DNA of 64,000 bases, from positions 124,001-188,000 of the forward strand of contig NZ_JAIETD010000024.1 of assembly GCF_019745455.1 (NCBI RefSeq), given 5' to 3'. This stretch comes from Methylobacterium sp. (GTDB lineage Bacteria; Pseudomonadota; Alphaproteobacteria; Rhizobiales; Beijerinckiaceae). The position numbers and the translations under genes are program-made. The notes beneath the pieces were generated by a model. It was not told the origin of the DNA. It did no database searches and saw nothing but the letters and a program-made list of their open reading frames with translations. Positions 17,718-27,566 of this stretch are shown piece by piece. Positions within the stretch are counted from its first letter, which is position 1; each line of letters begins with the position of its first letter.

Positions 17718-19400
17718 TCACTGTCCAGCCGCGCCGAACACCTTGAGGCAATAGGCGCCAAGGAGCTCCGGCCTGTCTATGGGTCCTCGGAACGCGATAT
17801 GGCCGTCCGGCCGCACGAGGATCAGGGCTGCGCCTTCCAACCCATAAGCGGCATGCGCGATGCCATCGAGGTCGGACAGCATCATCGCGTCAACCGATCC
17901 GGCAAGCGAGGCGCTGAGGACGAGCCTCGGCCGTACGAACGTCCAATTCTTGACCTCGGCGATGGCATGACCGAGCTGCGAGACGAGGTCCGCTTGCCGA
18001 CCGTCGAACGCCAGCAAGGACCAGCCCCAACTCACGCCGTCGGGGTTGTACAGATGCGCGAACAGTGTCGTCGACGTGCCGTCCGATGCGATGACAGCCG
18101 CATCGGGCGCCCGTTCACCGGCCTTCGGCGCATCGCGCTGCACCAGATCGTGCAGGCCGCCGAGACGATCATCGTTGAGCGGACTGCCCGGATACGAGAC
18201 GGTCAGTTGCTGAAGATCGGCGGTACCCTGAATCAGCGCGCCGATATCCGGCAGGAACCGCGCAGCGATATCCATGGCCGCGTCCTTGATCGAGCCGCGA
18301 TAGACGCTGTTCTTGAAACCGTGCAGCTGCTGCTCGTCCAGCCGACGGTGCTCGCTGCCCCGCTCCGCGTCGTAGGAGTCGAGCATGATTGGCTCGGCCC
18401 TGCCGTCCAGAACCATCGCCAGCCTCCACGCAAGACCGACGGCATCGTGCAGGCCCGCATTCATTCCCTGTCCGCCCGCCGGCAGCGTCAAATGCCCGGC
18501 GTCGCCGACAAGGAACACACGTCCCTTTGCATAATGCGGAGACACGCCGTGCTGGAACCGGCTGTGCGTCAGCCAAATCGGATCGGTTAGCGTCAGCGTC
18601 CCGTCCTCGGTGACTTCGCGGGCAATGGCCTGAATCTCCTCGAGCGTCGGATCGCGCTCCGGGATCCCCGTATCGTCCGACAGGAAGAACAGGCGATGAT
18701 ATCCGCCCCATACAGGCAGCACGCCACAGAATCCGCGTGGATAATAGAAGAACCAGAGATGGTCGAACTCCATCGAGCGCCGCCAGCTTAGCTTGGCGTC
18801 GACCTGACGGTTTATGCAGTCCGGCAGCTTCGCGGGCTGGAAGTCGAGCCCGAGTTCCCTGCGCACGAATCCCGAGGCACCATCGGCGCCGATCAGGTAG
18901 CGACATCGCAGGCGTTCCGTCGGGCCTTCGCCATCGTTGTCGCTCACCGTTGCGAGGGTCACGGTGACACCATCCGCGTCCTGCTCGAAGGCGATCACCT
19001 TGCGCCCGCGCTCGACTCTGCCGCCCTTCGCCTCGACCTGGTCGGTCAACGTCGTCTCGATGACGTCCTGGCCGCTGTACAGGACCGGGCCATACGGGCT
19101 CGGGACCTCGGCGATCTTGACGGGAGCGACCGGCCGTCCGTTGAGCAGGGTGTTCACCTCTGTGATCCGGTAGGATTTCTCGGCAATGGCATCGCGGATG
19201 CCGATGCTGGCGAGCAACTCCTGCGGCCGCGCCCAGAGGTTGTTGGCACGCGAATAGGGTTTGGGTTCTCGCCGCTCCTCGAACAGGCGGAAGTCGACGC
19301 CGTGATGGGCGAGTGCGCTCGCGGTCGTAAGGCCGATCGGGCCACCTCCGATGATGAAGACGTCCGCGTCGAAACCATGTCGATCCGATGCCGTGTTCAT
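17718..19400 (-). CDS. FAD-dependent monooxygenase, aromatic hydroxylase (PheA/TfdB) type
   Basis: 560 residues. The ADP-binding motif GGGPIG lies at 18-23, the GADGASGFVRRELG segment in the middle and the second FAD motif VFLVGDAGHLTLPAGGQGMN later, all diagnostic of class A flavoprotein hydroxylases (PF01494). The C-terminal ~150 residues form the thioredoxin-like domain of the phenol hydroxylase group. It would hydroxylate an aromatic or polyketide-like compound with NAD(P)H and oxygen. The start ATG overlaps the marR stop by 4 nt; the longer open frame upstream lies inside marR. MarR control suggests induction by a phenolic compound. Confidence 0.88.
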   Translation of the reverse strand: MNTASDRHGFDADVFIIGGGPIGLTTASALAHHGVDFRLFEERREPKPYSRANNLWARPQELLASIGIRDAIAEKSYRITEVNTLLNGRPVAPVKIAEVPSPYGPVLYSGQDVIETTLTDQVEAKGGRVERGRKVIAFEQDADGVTVTLATVSDNDGEGPTERLRCRYLIGADGASGFVRRELGLDFQPAKLPDCINRQVDAKLSWRRSMEFDHLWFFYYPRGFCGVLPVWGGYHRLFFLSDDTGIPERDPTLEEIQAIAREVTEDGTLTLTDPIWLTHSRFQHGVSPHYAKGRVFLVGDAGHLTLPAGGQGMNAGLHDAVGLAWRLAMVLDGRAEPIMLDSYDAERGSEHRRLDEQQLHGFKNSVYRGSIKDAAMDIAARFLPDIGALIQGTADLQQLTVSYPGSPLNDDRLGGLHDLVQRDAPKAGERAPDAAVIASDGTSTTLFAHLYNPDGVSWGWSLLAFDGRQADLVSQLGHAIAEVKNWTFVRPRLVLSASLAGSVDAMMLSDLDGIAHAAYGLEGAALILVRPDGHIAFRGPIDRPELLGAYCLKVFGAAGQ

Positions 19401-19894
19401 ACCGTGTCCTCTGGTAGCGTTGGGGAGCCGACATTCGTCGCCGGCGCGAAGGTGTGCCCGATGACGTCGTTCATCTCTCGCAGCACCGCGACCGCGGTCG
19501 CCAGCCGCTCGGCGCCGATCCGGTCGAGGATCGACTGGTCGAGGGGGGCGACCGCCTTCTCGGCGCCGCTCAGGGCAATCCGCCCTGCTTGGGTCAGCAC
19601 GACCAACTTGGCGCGCTGGTGATGCGGGTTGGGCTGAAGGCTGACGAGGTTTCGCTCGGCGAGCAGGTCGACGACCCGCTGCACCGCCTGACGGGTCAGT
19701 CCCATGTTGCGCGCGATGTGCGCCACCGGCAGCGGCGTCGGCGAGTAGCCCAGCGCTCCCAGCACCTGCCACCATGCGGTGGTCAGGCCTGCAGGACGCA
19801 CGAGCGCATTGCCTGCCTCCACCAGTCGACCGTTCGTCTCGAAGACCGTCAGGACCAGATCTCTGACGCTGGCCGACCCGTCACTCTCGCTCAT
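19397..19894 (-). CDS. MarR-family transcriptional regulator
   Basis: 165 residues with a winged helix-turn-helix at about 55-115 (LPVAHIARNMGLTRQAVQRVVDLL) and dimerising helices at both ends, normal for MarR. It heads the operon with the flavin monooxygenase (4-nt overlap), so it most likely represses its own operon and is released by an aromatic ligand. The AT-rich segment just upstream (about 19903-19935) carries TGTCA/TGACA inverted sequences that could form the operator. Confidence 0.87.
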   Translation of the reverse strand: MSESDGSASVRDLVLTVFETNGRLVEAGNALVRPAGLTTAWWQVLGALGYSPTPLPVAHIARNMGLTRQAVQRVVDLLAERNLVSLQPNPHHQRAKLVVLTQAGRIALSGAEKAVAPLDQSILDRIGAERLATAVAVLREMNDVIGHTFAPATNVGSPTLPEDTV

Positions 19895-20062
19895 GTGTCA
19901 GCATCACGTCTGAATGACAATATGCTGTCATAATGAGGCGAGACGCGAGATGGTTCCGTCGACCTGCGGGGCCCGCTGCCGGTGCGATCTTCGCGAGCAC
20001 CGACGCGTTCAGCCTCGCGGAGCGTGGCTGAACGCGTCTTCAGGCTGTTGAGATTGCAGGTC

Positions 20063-20329
20063 TCACGTCCTCGACGGCAGCGAGCGCCTGCCGGTATTGG
20101 CGTGAAGCTCGAACTTCGCGCGGCAGCCGATCCCGTAGACGTTCGGGGTCCGGCTGCCCACCTCCCGTTGCCAGCGACAGGTCTGGGTCAGCGTCAGATA
20201 GACGGTCATGATATCCGCATGCTCTCCGAAGCGCCTGCGCAGCCGGTCCATGTCGTAGGCGCCGCGCCGCTGGCAGACGGAGCAGGCGATGACGAGCCGG
20301 CGCGAACGCAGATCGCACAGCCGCTCCAT
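20063..20329 (-). CDS. Small cysteine-containing protein, possible zinc-binding
   Basis: 88 residues from the ATG at 20329 (100 if translation begins at 20365). It carries a CSVC pair (Cys16 and Cys19 from this start) followed by two more cysteines at TQTCRW and GIGCRAK, a spacing that fits a zinc ribbon or knuckle. The rest is basic (RLRRRF). The chosen start leaves 1 bp to the upstream small gene; the alternative overlaps it by 35 bp. No named family was recognised. Tight packing of two short genes with coding-like composition is the main support. Confidence 0.5.
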   Translation of the reverse strand: MERLCDLRSRRLVIACSVCQRRGAYDMDRLRRRFGEHADIMTVYLTLTQTCRWQREVGSRTPNVYGIGCRAKFELHANTGRRSLPSRT

Positions 20330-20330
20330 G

Positions 20331-20540
20331 TCAGGTCCGGCTATCTGGAAGGCGTCCCCTGACATAGCCGAGCGAGACCAGCTTGGCCGCCAGGGCGATA
20401 CGTCGCTCGGCCATCAGCAGATCCTCCACCGCAAAGCGCAGGGCCGTCTCGATGTCGCCTTCGGCGGCCTCGACATAGGCGACGACCGCCACGTCCTCAT
20501 CGGTCAAAGCGGTGAAGGCGGCGACCTCGGCTGCTGACAT
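20331..20540 (-). CDS. Small alpha-helical protein of unknown function
   Basis: 69 residues (MSAAEVAAFTALTDEDVAVV...). The sequence is acidic and alanine-rich with a good helical pattern and no membrane segment. It lies directly upstream of the cysteine-containing small gene and is probably co-transcribed with it. No family was recognised. Confidence 0.5.
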   Translation of the reverse strand: MSAAEVAAFTALTDEDVAVVAYVEAAEGDIETALRFAVEDLLMAERRIALAAKLVSLGYVRGRLPDSRT

Positions 20541-20785
20541 CGACTAACCTCGAATGAGAACGAATACAGAACATACGCTTTGCGCCTTGAGGTCAAACTG
20601 CCCGATCGAGGCCTGTGGGTAACGGGGAGAATATCCAACGAATCGTTGACGGTGGGAGCGTGACGCTCGAACGGATGTCGACCGGGGAGTGCCGATCGTC
20701 TCCGAGCTTCGCGCCTCGAGACTCCTGCGAGAGAACCCAGGCTGCCGATGCACGTTGTCCAGGCTTCGCATCCGTGGAGACGGCC

Positions 20786-20974
20786 ATGTCGAACCCAGAC
20801 GGCAAGGCTGGAGAGCCCACATCCCAGGCGGATGAGGCGGACATCGCCGCGCCGCGGCTGACGCCGCAGGGCCGCACCGATCCCGACGCAGCCGGCGAGG
20901 ACGCGACGGATCCGAATGGCGGGGCGAAGACAGGACAATCAGACCAGGCCGAAGGACAGAGCCGATCCGGCTGA
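20786..20974 (+). CDS. Candidate small disordered protein
   Basis: 62 residues from an ATG preceded by GGAGA with 5-nt spacing. The product is hydrophilic and rich in Gly, Asp, Gln, Ala and Ser (MSNPDGKAGEPTSQADEADI...), like the disordered small stress-type proteins common in this group. The frame continues upstream, but that part lacks coding character. Evidence is limited to composition and ribosome site. Confidence 0.35.
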   Translation: MSNPDGKAGEPTSQADEADIAAPRLTPQGRTDPDAAGEDATDPNGGAKTGQSDQAEGQSRSG

Positions 20975-21267
20975 ACCGGGTACGGCGCCGGCTCCCTGCG
21001 CTATCGGGCGGTCGCTCGGCCTCCGGGTCCGTCTTGTCCGGCCATCGTCTGGGCAGCGGAAAGCATCGGGCGGGGGAAGCGACCGACCGGCTTCCGATGA
21101 GTGCCGAACGCTGCCGCGCCGCGGCGAGGCATCCTTGACAAACCTCCGGTTCCTATTGGCCTCGATCCTCTTCGGACCGTGTCACTGAGGCGGTAGGGTC
21201 GCGGTCGCCGATGTTTAATGCTCGATGGTTCTCGTGATGTGTCGCGAGTGGGCCGGCGAGAAGAGCC

Positions 21268-24200
21268 TCAACTGGGCGAATCGCCTGACGTCGCCTTCCG
21301 ACGTCCTCGAATGACGCGAATGAGGACACGCGAGAGTTCCTCGGCGGCGTAGGGCTTCTGCAGCAGTTCGAAGCCGTGCCGACCTTCCTCGGCAAGGACG
21401 TGACTGTAACCGGAGGTCAGTACCACCGGCAGATCTGGATAGAGGGACCGGATCTCCTGTCCGAGTTCGATGCCGCTCCTTCCCGGCATCATAACGTCCG
21501 AAAAGACGGCATCGAAGGCGTTCGCCTCGGCGAGAATTCTGAGGGCTTCGTTCGCATTCGCAGCCCAGACCGTCTCGTAGCCCAGGTCCTGCAGGATCTG
21601 TGTCGAGAATTTTCCGATCTCGACATTGTCTTCGACCACCAGCACGCGACGCCCACGCCCGTTCTCCGTCGGCTCGACCGCCACTGGTAGGAGAGGGCCG
21701 TTCGCCTCGCCGGCGGCGTCGGTCTGCGGCAGGTAAAGGGTGAAGACCGTGCCCTGCCCGACCCGGCTCTCGACCGCGACATCACCGCCCGACTGCTTGG
21801 CGAACCCGAAGACCTGGGAGAGTCCAAGCCCCGTGCCCTTGCCGAGCTCCTTGGTTGTGAAGAACGGTTCGAAGATGAGAGCAAGGTTGTCGGCGGGGAT
21901 ACCGTAGCCCGTATCTTCGATCGAGACGGCTACGAACTGGCCGCGTCCACCCGCATGCCCCCGTATCGCGGGGATCTCCGGTATCGGTTCGACCATGACT
22001 GTCAGTTTGCCTTCACCGTTCATGGCGTCCCGCGCATTCACGACCATGTTGACGAGCGCAGTCTCGAACTGGCTCGCGTCGGCTTCCACGAAGCAGGCTC
22101 CGCACACGATCTCGGTCTCGATCTGGATCCTCGCGCCGACGATCGTGCGAAGCATCTCGGTCACCGTACGCAGCCGCTCGGCGACATCGAACACCTCTGG
22201 CTTGAGCGCCTGACGGCGCGCGAATGCGAGGAGCTGACCCGTGAGCCTCGAGGCACGATCCACCGTGTCGGAAATCGCCTCCACGTAGCGCCGCCGCCTC
22301 TCCTCGGAGAGGTCGGGCTTTCTGAGCAGATCCGTCGAGGAGCGGATGATGGTCAGCAGGTTGTTGAAGTCATGAGCCACGCCGCCGGTGAGTTGACCGA
22401 CCGCCTCCAGCTTCTGGGCCTGCCGCAGGGCGTCCTGAGCCCGTTTCAGTTCGGTGATGTCGCGTCCCTCGGCGACGAGCCAGGCCGCGACGCCGCGCTC
22501 GCCAAGAACGGGCTTGAGCGAGAAATCCACGATCGCGCGCACCTCGCCGGCGCCGCGCATCTCGTGCTCCTCACGCACGATCTCGCCGCCGGCCGCGCGT
22601 CTGATGCCGGCTCGGATGGCCTCCTGAAGCTGAGGATTTCCCCTCATCGGAGCAGCGAGCCAGAAAGGCGTTCCGATGATGTCGGACGGCTCGATCTGAC
22701 TCCATTTCAGGGCCGTCTCGTTCACTTCGACGACGGTTCCCGCGGGCGTCAGAAGCGCCATGAACTGCAGCGCCGAGTCGAAGATGCCCCGGAAGCGCCT
22801 CTGGCTCTCGGTCAGGTCGGACGTCCGTTCGGCGACCCGCTGCTCAAGCGTTTCATTGAGCTCTCGTAGCCGGGCCTCGGCGAGTTTTCGGTCGTGAATG
22901 TCGGTCGACGTGCCGAACCACGTCGTCGTCGACCCGGGGGCATCTCGAAAAGGCTCGGCGCGGGACACATACCACCGGTAGGCGCCGTCGTACCGGCGAT
23001 AGCGCACCTCCACCTCATAGGTGGTGCCGCGCGCGCGGGCCTCCGCCCAGACCGCCGCGGTGCGCTCCGCGTCATCCGGATGCAGCGCGGCCGACCATCC
23101 ATCGGGGAGAGCTTCCTCGACTGCCTGCCCCGTGTACTCGAACCATCGGTCGTTCAAATAGTGAAGCTGCCCGTCGGACGTGGCGAACCAGACGAAGGCG
23201 GGCACCACGTTGGTGATCGTCCGCAGACGCGCCTCACTCTCCCGCAGGCGCTCTTCCTGGCGATGCCGTGCCGTGGTGTCGCGAAGGATTCCGACCGCAC
23301 GGGCGGCTTCGCCCGTGACCGGATCGGTCAAGACGGCACCGTGCGAGGTCAGCCAGCGTGTTCCACCATCGGCCGCCGGCTCGGCACCTCGAAACTCGAT
23401 GATGTAAGCCGGCCCATCCTTTTCGAGGGAGGCCCGAAATGCGGAATCCGCTTCCTCGCGGTCACTCGGATGAACGATGCGCAACCATGTCGACGCATCG
23501 TAGCTGCCGGTCTCGTCGCCAAGACCGCTGATCCGAATGGCGGCCTCGTCCCAGTTCCCGGTTCCGGTGACGAGGTCCAGGTCCCAGGTCCCGATCTGTG
23601 CTGCTTGGGCGGCCAGCCGAAGCCGTTCCTCGCTCTCGTGCAACCGTTCTTCCGAGGCCTTCGCCTCGGTTTCCGCCCGCGCACGCTCGACCGCCCCCCA
23701 GGTGCGTTCCGCGACCTCGGTCACCAGTTCGGCATCGTAGGTCGTCCAGGGGCGGCTCTCTCGTGCATGGACGTAGAGGGCCGCCCGCATATGCCCGTCC
23801 TTGACGAGCGATGCCGTGATGACGGCGCGGGTATCGATGGCGTCGAAGGCCGCCAGGCTCTCGGGCGAGTTGGTCCGAGGATCGTTCGCCGCATCCTGTA
23901 TGACGAGTGGAGTCCCCGAGCGAAGCGCGGCCAGGACATCCGGGCCGAAACCCGCAAGATCGTGGGTGCCTTCGCGAGACGGCACGGACCCGTCCGTCCA
24001 GTTTCGATCCGTGGTGAAGTAACGAGCCGATTCCTCGACCTCGCCGTAGCCCACGCGGTTGGCGTCGAGGTGCAGTCCGAGCGCCTCCTGTGCCGCCGCG
24101 ATGACGGCACGGGGATCTGAGATGCTTCGCAGTCGATCGCTCACGTCGAGAAGAAATCTCCCCTGACGCTCCCTCAAGACACGGCCGGTGGTCTCGTGCC

Positions 24201-24714
24201 CCTGATTGAACACGCCGACCACCGAGCCATCCTCGCCTCGGATCGGTGTGAAACTGTAGTCCCAGTAGGTGTCCTGGCGTACGCCGCCACGCATCATGGG
24301 CAGCCATTGGTCGAAGACCGCGAGCCCTTCGCCCCGCTCGATCACGCCCTCGAATTGCGGACCGACGACCGGCCAGATGTCGGACCAAACCGCGGCGCCC
24401 GGCCGGCCGAGCGCCCAGGGGTGGCGTTCTGCCAGGATCGGAGCCCATGCATCGTTGTAGAGGAGGCGTAACTCGGGGCCCCAGTAGATGGCCGTCGGAA
24501 AGCTGGAGTTCAGGCAGATCGACAAGACCGAGCGCAATGATTGCGGCCAGGTTTCCGCTCTTCCGAGGGGTGTCGCCGCCCAATCGTGGGCGCGGATCAT
24601 CGCACCGGTTCTGCCACCTCTCTCCAGAAAATTCAGGCCTTCCGCCGCTCCAGCTTCAGCGGACGTCTCCATCGTGTCCACTGATACCCGGAACGCCACG
24701 TGTCTCCCTTTCAC
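21268..24714 (-). CDS. Hybrid sensor histidine kinase with PAS/GAF array and receiver domain
   Basis: 1148 residues and no membrane segment, so a cytoplasmic sensor. In order: a PAS-like domain (about 60-180), a GAF domain (about 190-345), three more PAS domains (about 365-480, 490-610 and 640-750), HisKA with the phospho-acceptor His781 in GGVAHDFNNLL, a HATPase domain (about 875-985; DTGYGIP and GKGTGLGLSQVFG), and a C-terminal receiver with Asp1073 in FSDVMMPGRSG. It should autophosphorylate and pass phosphate to its own receiver; the output partner is not encoded nearby. Signals could be small ligands or redox/light cofactors in PAS or GAF, none of which can be read from sequence. Confidence 0.9.
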   Translation of the reverse strand: MKGRHVAFRVSVDTMETSAEAGAAEGLNFLERGGRTGAMIRAHDWAATPLGRAETWPQSLRSVLSICLNSSFPTAIYWGPELRLLYNDAWAPILAERHPWALGRPGAAVWSDIWPVVGPQFEGVIERGEGLAVFDQWLPMMRGGVRQDTYWDYSFTPIRGEDGSVVGVFNQGHETTGRVLRERQGRFLLDVSDRLRSISDPRAVIAAAQEALGLHLDANRVGYGEVEESARYFTTDRNWTDGSVPSREGTHDLAGFGPDVLAALRSGTPLVIQDAANDPRTNSPESLAAFDAIDTRAVITASLVKDGHMRAALYVHARESRPWTTYDAELVTEVAERTWGAVERARAETEAKASEERLHESEERLRLAAQAAQIGTWDLDLVTGTGNWDEAAIRISGLGDETGSYDASTWLRIVHPSDREEADSAFRASLEKDGPAYIIEFRGAEPAADGGTRWLTSHGAVLTDPVTGEAARAVGILRDTTARHRQEERLRESEARLRTITNVVPAFVWFATSDGQLHYLNDRWFEYTGQAVEEALPDGWSAALHPDDAERTAAVWAEARARGTTYEVEVRYRRYDGAYRWYVSRAEPFRDAPGSTTTWFGTSTDIHDRKLAEARLRELNETLEQRVAERTSDLTESQRRFRGIFDSALQFMALLTPAGTVVEVNETALKWSQIEPSDIIGTPFWLAAPMRGNPQLQEAIRAGIRRAAGGEIVREEHEMRGAGEVRAIVDFSLKPVLGERGVAAWLVAEGRDITELKRAQDALRQAQKLEAVGQLTGGVAHDFNNLLTIIRSSTDLLRKPDLSEERRRRYVEAISDTVDRASRLTGQLLAFARRQALKPEVFDVAERLRTVTEMLRTIVGARIQIETEIVCGACFVEADASQFETALVNMVVNARDAMNGEGKLTVMVEPIPEIPAIRGHAGGRGQFVAVSIEDTGYGIPADNLALIFEPFFTTKELGKGTGLGLSQVFGFAKQSGGDVAVESRVGQGTVFTLYLPQTDAAGEANGPLLPVAVEPTENGRGRRVLVVEDNVEIGKFSTQILQDLGYETVWAANANEALRILAEANAFDAVFSDVMMPGRSGIELGQEIRSLYPDLPVVLTSGYSHVLAEEGRHGFELLQKPYAAEELSRVLIRVIRGRRKATSGDSPS

Positions 24715-25791
24715 ATTCGAACTGTCGGGCCAGTCGATTCAAGCCCGCACCAACGGCATCTCTGCCATCCCAATCGTTCATCAGGGCAAACGGCCCACAG
24801 GAACGAGCGTAAACTTCCGCGGTGAACGAGACGTGTCGGGCTGGATCACCGGGCAACCGGAACCGCTGTCATGGAGAGCAACGGTTGTCAAAGCATAACT
24901 GCCAATTCACCACTGCACTTTCACGAATGTTCGCAATCATCTATCGGAAGCATTCAAACTTACAGTTATTGAATTGATTTTCATCTATATTTGTGCCCGA
25001 CTATTCTGAACCGACCGGCCAACCGTCCGCGCGAGGGTTCATCGTTCCGTTGGAGCGAGGGCGCTGCGACCGCTGCCATGACCCAGTCTGTCGGCTTGTA
25101 TTCATAGGCAGCCGAGACGGCCGCCGACAAAAAACACCCACGAAAATCCGGAAGCCGATTCTGTGGCATTCACGGATCGCGCTTCGGTGAGAGCCTGTGA
25201 ATCGATGGCCGCGACCTCGGCGGACGCTCGCCGACGCCGATGCGCCACCGATCGATCTTAAAGCCGCCGAAGACGAAGGGGTTCCGATCGAGCCGCTCTG
25301 CACATCGTGAGTGGCGCAGCTTGGCTCTCTTCCACCAGTGAGACGACGGCTCGAGCGAAATGGCTCGTTCGAGCCATCTTATCGAAGCCTGACATGAAGC
25401 GATTGTTCGATCCCAGCCAATACCTTCCAGCAAATCGTCGAATGCTGTCCATCTAGGTGAGGCCGCGAAATACATCGTTTGAAGTCCGTATCGAGACGTC
25501 ACGTCATTCAATTCCACTTTAAAAATATGAAGGCATAAGTTATTAATTCAATGCAATTATAAAGTATTTAATTCAGTACTGAAAGCGACTTCCTTTTTCA
25601 TTGATTTCGATTTAATTTGTTGTGAAGTAAAATAGCGCAAATTTACCATTATTCTGTGACAGAAATGCACATTTTTTAAGTGCCATCGTGTTTTAACCTG
25701 TGAAAATATCGTTCAATTAAGAAAGTTTTAGTTGCTAAGAAACTATCGTGGAGTTCAAACATGGAAACTCGATACGCTCCAGATCGAGTGA
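24715..25791. other. 1.08-kb region without a recognised gene
   Basis: The left part (24715-25500) has ordinary to high GC and several short open frames on the minus strand (for example 24981-25169 and 25170-25517) that match no family I recognise; they could be remnants of a decayed gene. The right part (about 25510-25790) turns sharply AT-rich and presumably carries the promoter and leader of the downstream GGDEF-EAL and BLUF genes. No tRNA or inverted-repeat element was seen. Confidence 0.5.
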
Positions 25792-27543
25792 ATGGTCGGA
25801 TGTCATTTCATGCCTCCGCGTTTACAGATTAAACCCCGACCAATAACTGAAACCGCACCATTCGAAACCGTCCATGAAGAGGTTTCCTCGTCATTTTCAG
25901 TCTTACTACCATATTTAAACTCTGTCCGATCCGGACTTTTGTTGATCGATCAGCGCGGATACGTGCTTCTCAGCAGCGGCAGGGTTTTCGGTCCACGGGA
26001 TCCTGCCGACACGCCGATCCAAAAGGGCATCTCGATTCGGCAGGTCCTTCGGTCTCTTCGAGTGGGCGTCGGCTCGGCATGGAAAGGGGTGTTCGATCAC
26101 CTTCGGCGGGCGTCGAGACAAAGCACCCCGAGCATGATCGAGTTCACCCTACAGGAGCGCCTGCTGGAGGTTCACCTGCATCCCGTTATGGGAGGCGGTT
26201 GGGCCGTCACGATCGAAGACGTCAGCGCACGCCGCGCCGCCGAGGCCGATGCGGCGAACATGGCTCGCCAGGATCCCCTCACTGGCCTGCCTAACCGCCT
26301 CCTCCTGCGCGAGCGCCTCAACGAGGCCCTCTCCCGGATGCAGCGCGAGGGCGAGGGGTGTGCCGTCCTGCTGATCGACCTCGATCGGTTCAAGCCCGTC
26401 AACGACACCCTAGGCCATCCCGTCGGCGATGCCTTGCTGGAGAAAGTCGCGGATCGGCTGCGCTCCACGGTGCGGCCCACCGATACCGTGGCGCGGATCG
26501 GCGGCGACGAGTTCGTCGTCCTCCAATCCGCTATTCGCGACCCTGGCGACACGCAGGCCCTCGTGCGTCGCATCGTCGATCTCGTCGGCAGGACCTACAT
26601 GGTCGACGGCCATCTCCTCACCATCGGCGCGAGCGTGGGCGTGGCTTTCGCGCCGAACGATGGCACCGATGCCGACAAGCTCCTGAAGAACGCCGATCTC
26701 GCGCTCTATCGGGCCAAGCTCGATGGCCGCGGTACGTTTAGGTTCTTCGAGCCCGAGATGGACGCCCGGATGCAGGCGCGGCGGCAGCTCGAACTCGATA
26801 TGCGCCAGGCTCTCGCGAGGCGTGAATTTCGGCTGCACTACCAGCCTCAACTGAACCTCGAGAACAATCGCCTGACGGGCTGCGAGGCGCTGCTCCGCTG
26901 GCAGCACCCGCAGCGCGGCATTGTCTCGCCGCTCGACTTCATTCCTCTGGCCGAGGAGATTGGGCTGATCGTGCCGATCGGCGAGTGGGTCATGCGTCAG
27001 GCCTGTCGCGACGCGGTAAGTTGGCCGGGAACGTACTCGGTGGCCGTGAACGTCTCGCCGGCTCAGTTCAAGAGCGAGCGCCTCGTCGAAATGGTGATGT
27101 CGGCGCTCTCGACGTCCGGGCTCCCAGCCAATCGCCTGGAGGTCGAGATCACGGAGGGCGTCCTCCTGCAGGAGAATGCGAAGACGCTTCAGACGCTTCA
27201 CCGCCTCCGCGAGCTCGGCGTGCGGGTGTCGATGGACGATTTCGGCACCGGCTATTCCTCGCTCAGCTATCTCCGCTCGTTCCCCTTCGACAAGATCAAG
27301 ATCGACCGCTCCTTCGTGAAGGATCTCGATGGCAAGCCGGAGGGCGACGCGATCATCCGGGCGATCGCCGGTTTGGGCAAAAGCCTCGGCATGACGACGA
27401 TCGCCGAAGGGGTCGAGACCCCGGCACAGATGCAGCGCATCCGGGACGAAGGCTGCACCGACGTTCAAGGCTATCTCATCAGCAAGCCCGTGCCGGCATC
27501 CGAGATCCACGCGCTCTTCGCCGGCGACCAAACCGCAATCTGA
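25792..27543 (+). CDS. PAS-like GGDEF-EAL cyclic di-GMP enzyme
   Basis: 583 residues, soluble. A PAS-like N terminus (about 35-150; LNSVRSGLLLIDQRGYVLLS) is followed by GGDEF with DPLTGLPNRL and the intact GGDEF loop at 237-241, then EAL with Glu365 in EALLRW and DDFGTGYSSL at about 482-491. Both cyclase and phosphodiesterase residues are present. The N-terminal start is not certain: the next ATG is residue 7. The BLUF photoreceptor gene begins 23 bp after the stop with its own AGGAG, so the two are probably co-expressed and the EAL or GGDEF activity may be the light output. Confidence 0.9.
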   Translation: MVGCHFMPPRLQIKPRPITETAPFETVHEEVSSSFSVLLPYLNSVRSGLLLIDQRGYVLLSSGRVFGPRDPADTPIQKGISIRQVLRSLRVGVGSAWKGVFDHLRRASRQSTPSMIEFTLQERLLEVHLHPVMGGGWAVTIEDVSARRAAEADAANMARQDPLTGLPNRLLLRERLNEALSRMQREGEGCAVLLIDLDRFKPVNDTLGHPVGDALLEKVADRLRSTVRPTDTVARIGGDEFVVLQSAIRDPGDTQALVRRIVDLVGRTYMVDGHLLTIGASVGVAFAPNDGTDADKLLKNADLALYRAKLDGRGTFRFFEPEMDARMQARRQLELDMRQALARREFRLHYQPQLNLENNRLTGCEALLRWQHPQRGIVSPLDFIPLAEEIGLIVPIGEWVMRQACRDAVSWPGTYSVAVNVSPAQFKSERLVEMVMSALSTSGLPANRLEVEITEGVLLQENAKTLQTLHRLRELGVRVSMDDFGTGYSSLSYLRSFPFDKIKIDRSFVKDLDGKPEGDAIIRAIAGLGKSLGMTTIAEGVETPAQMQRIRDEGCTDVQGYLISKPVPASEIHALFAGDQTAI

Positions 27544-27566
27544 TCGTACGAAGAGGAGTTGGAGTC

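Noticed and set aside
15441..18590. 1049-codon open frame on the plus strand
   Set aside because: It runs antisense through the haem protein and the flavin monooxygenase, both of which have clear motifs on the other strand. Composition is Arg-rich and without domains.
25001..25517. Possible insertion-sequence remnant
   Set aside because: Short frames here were compared by eye with common IS5-type and IS3-type transposase motifs; no DDE-type signature or terminal repeats could be supported.
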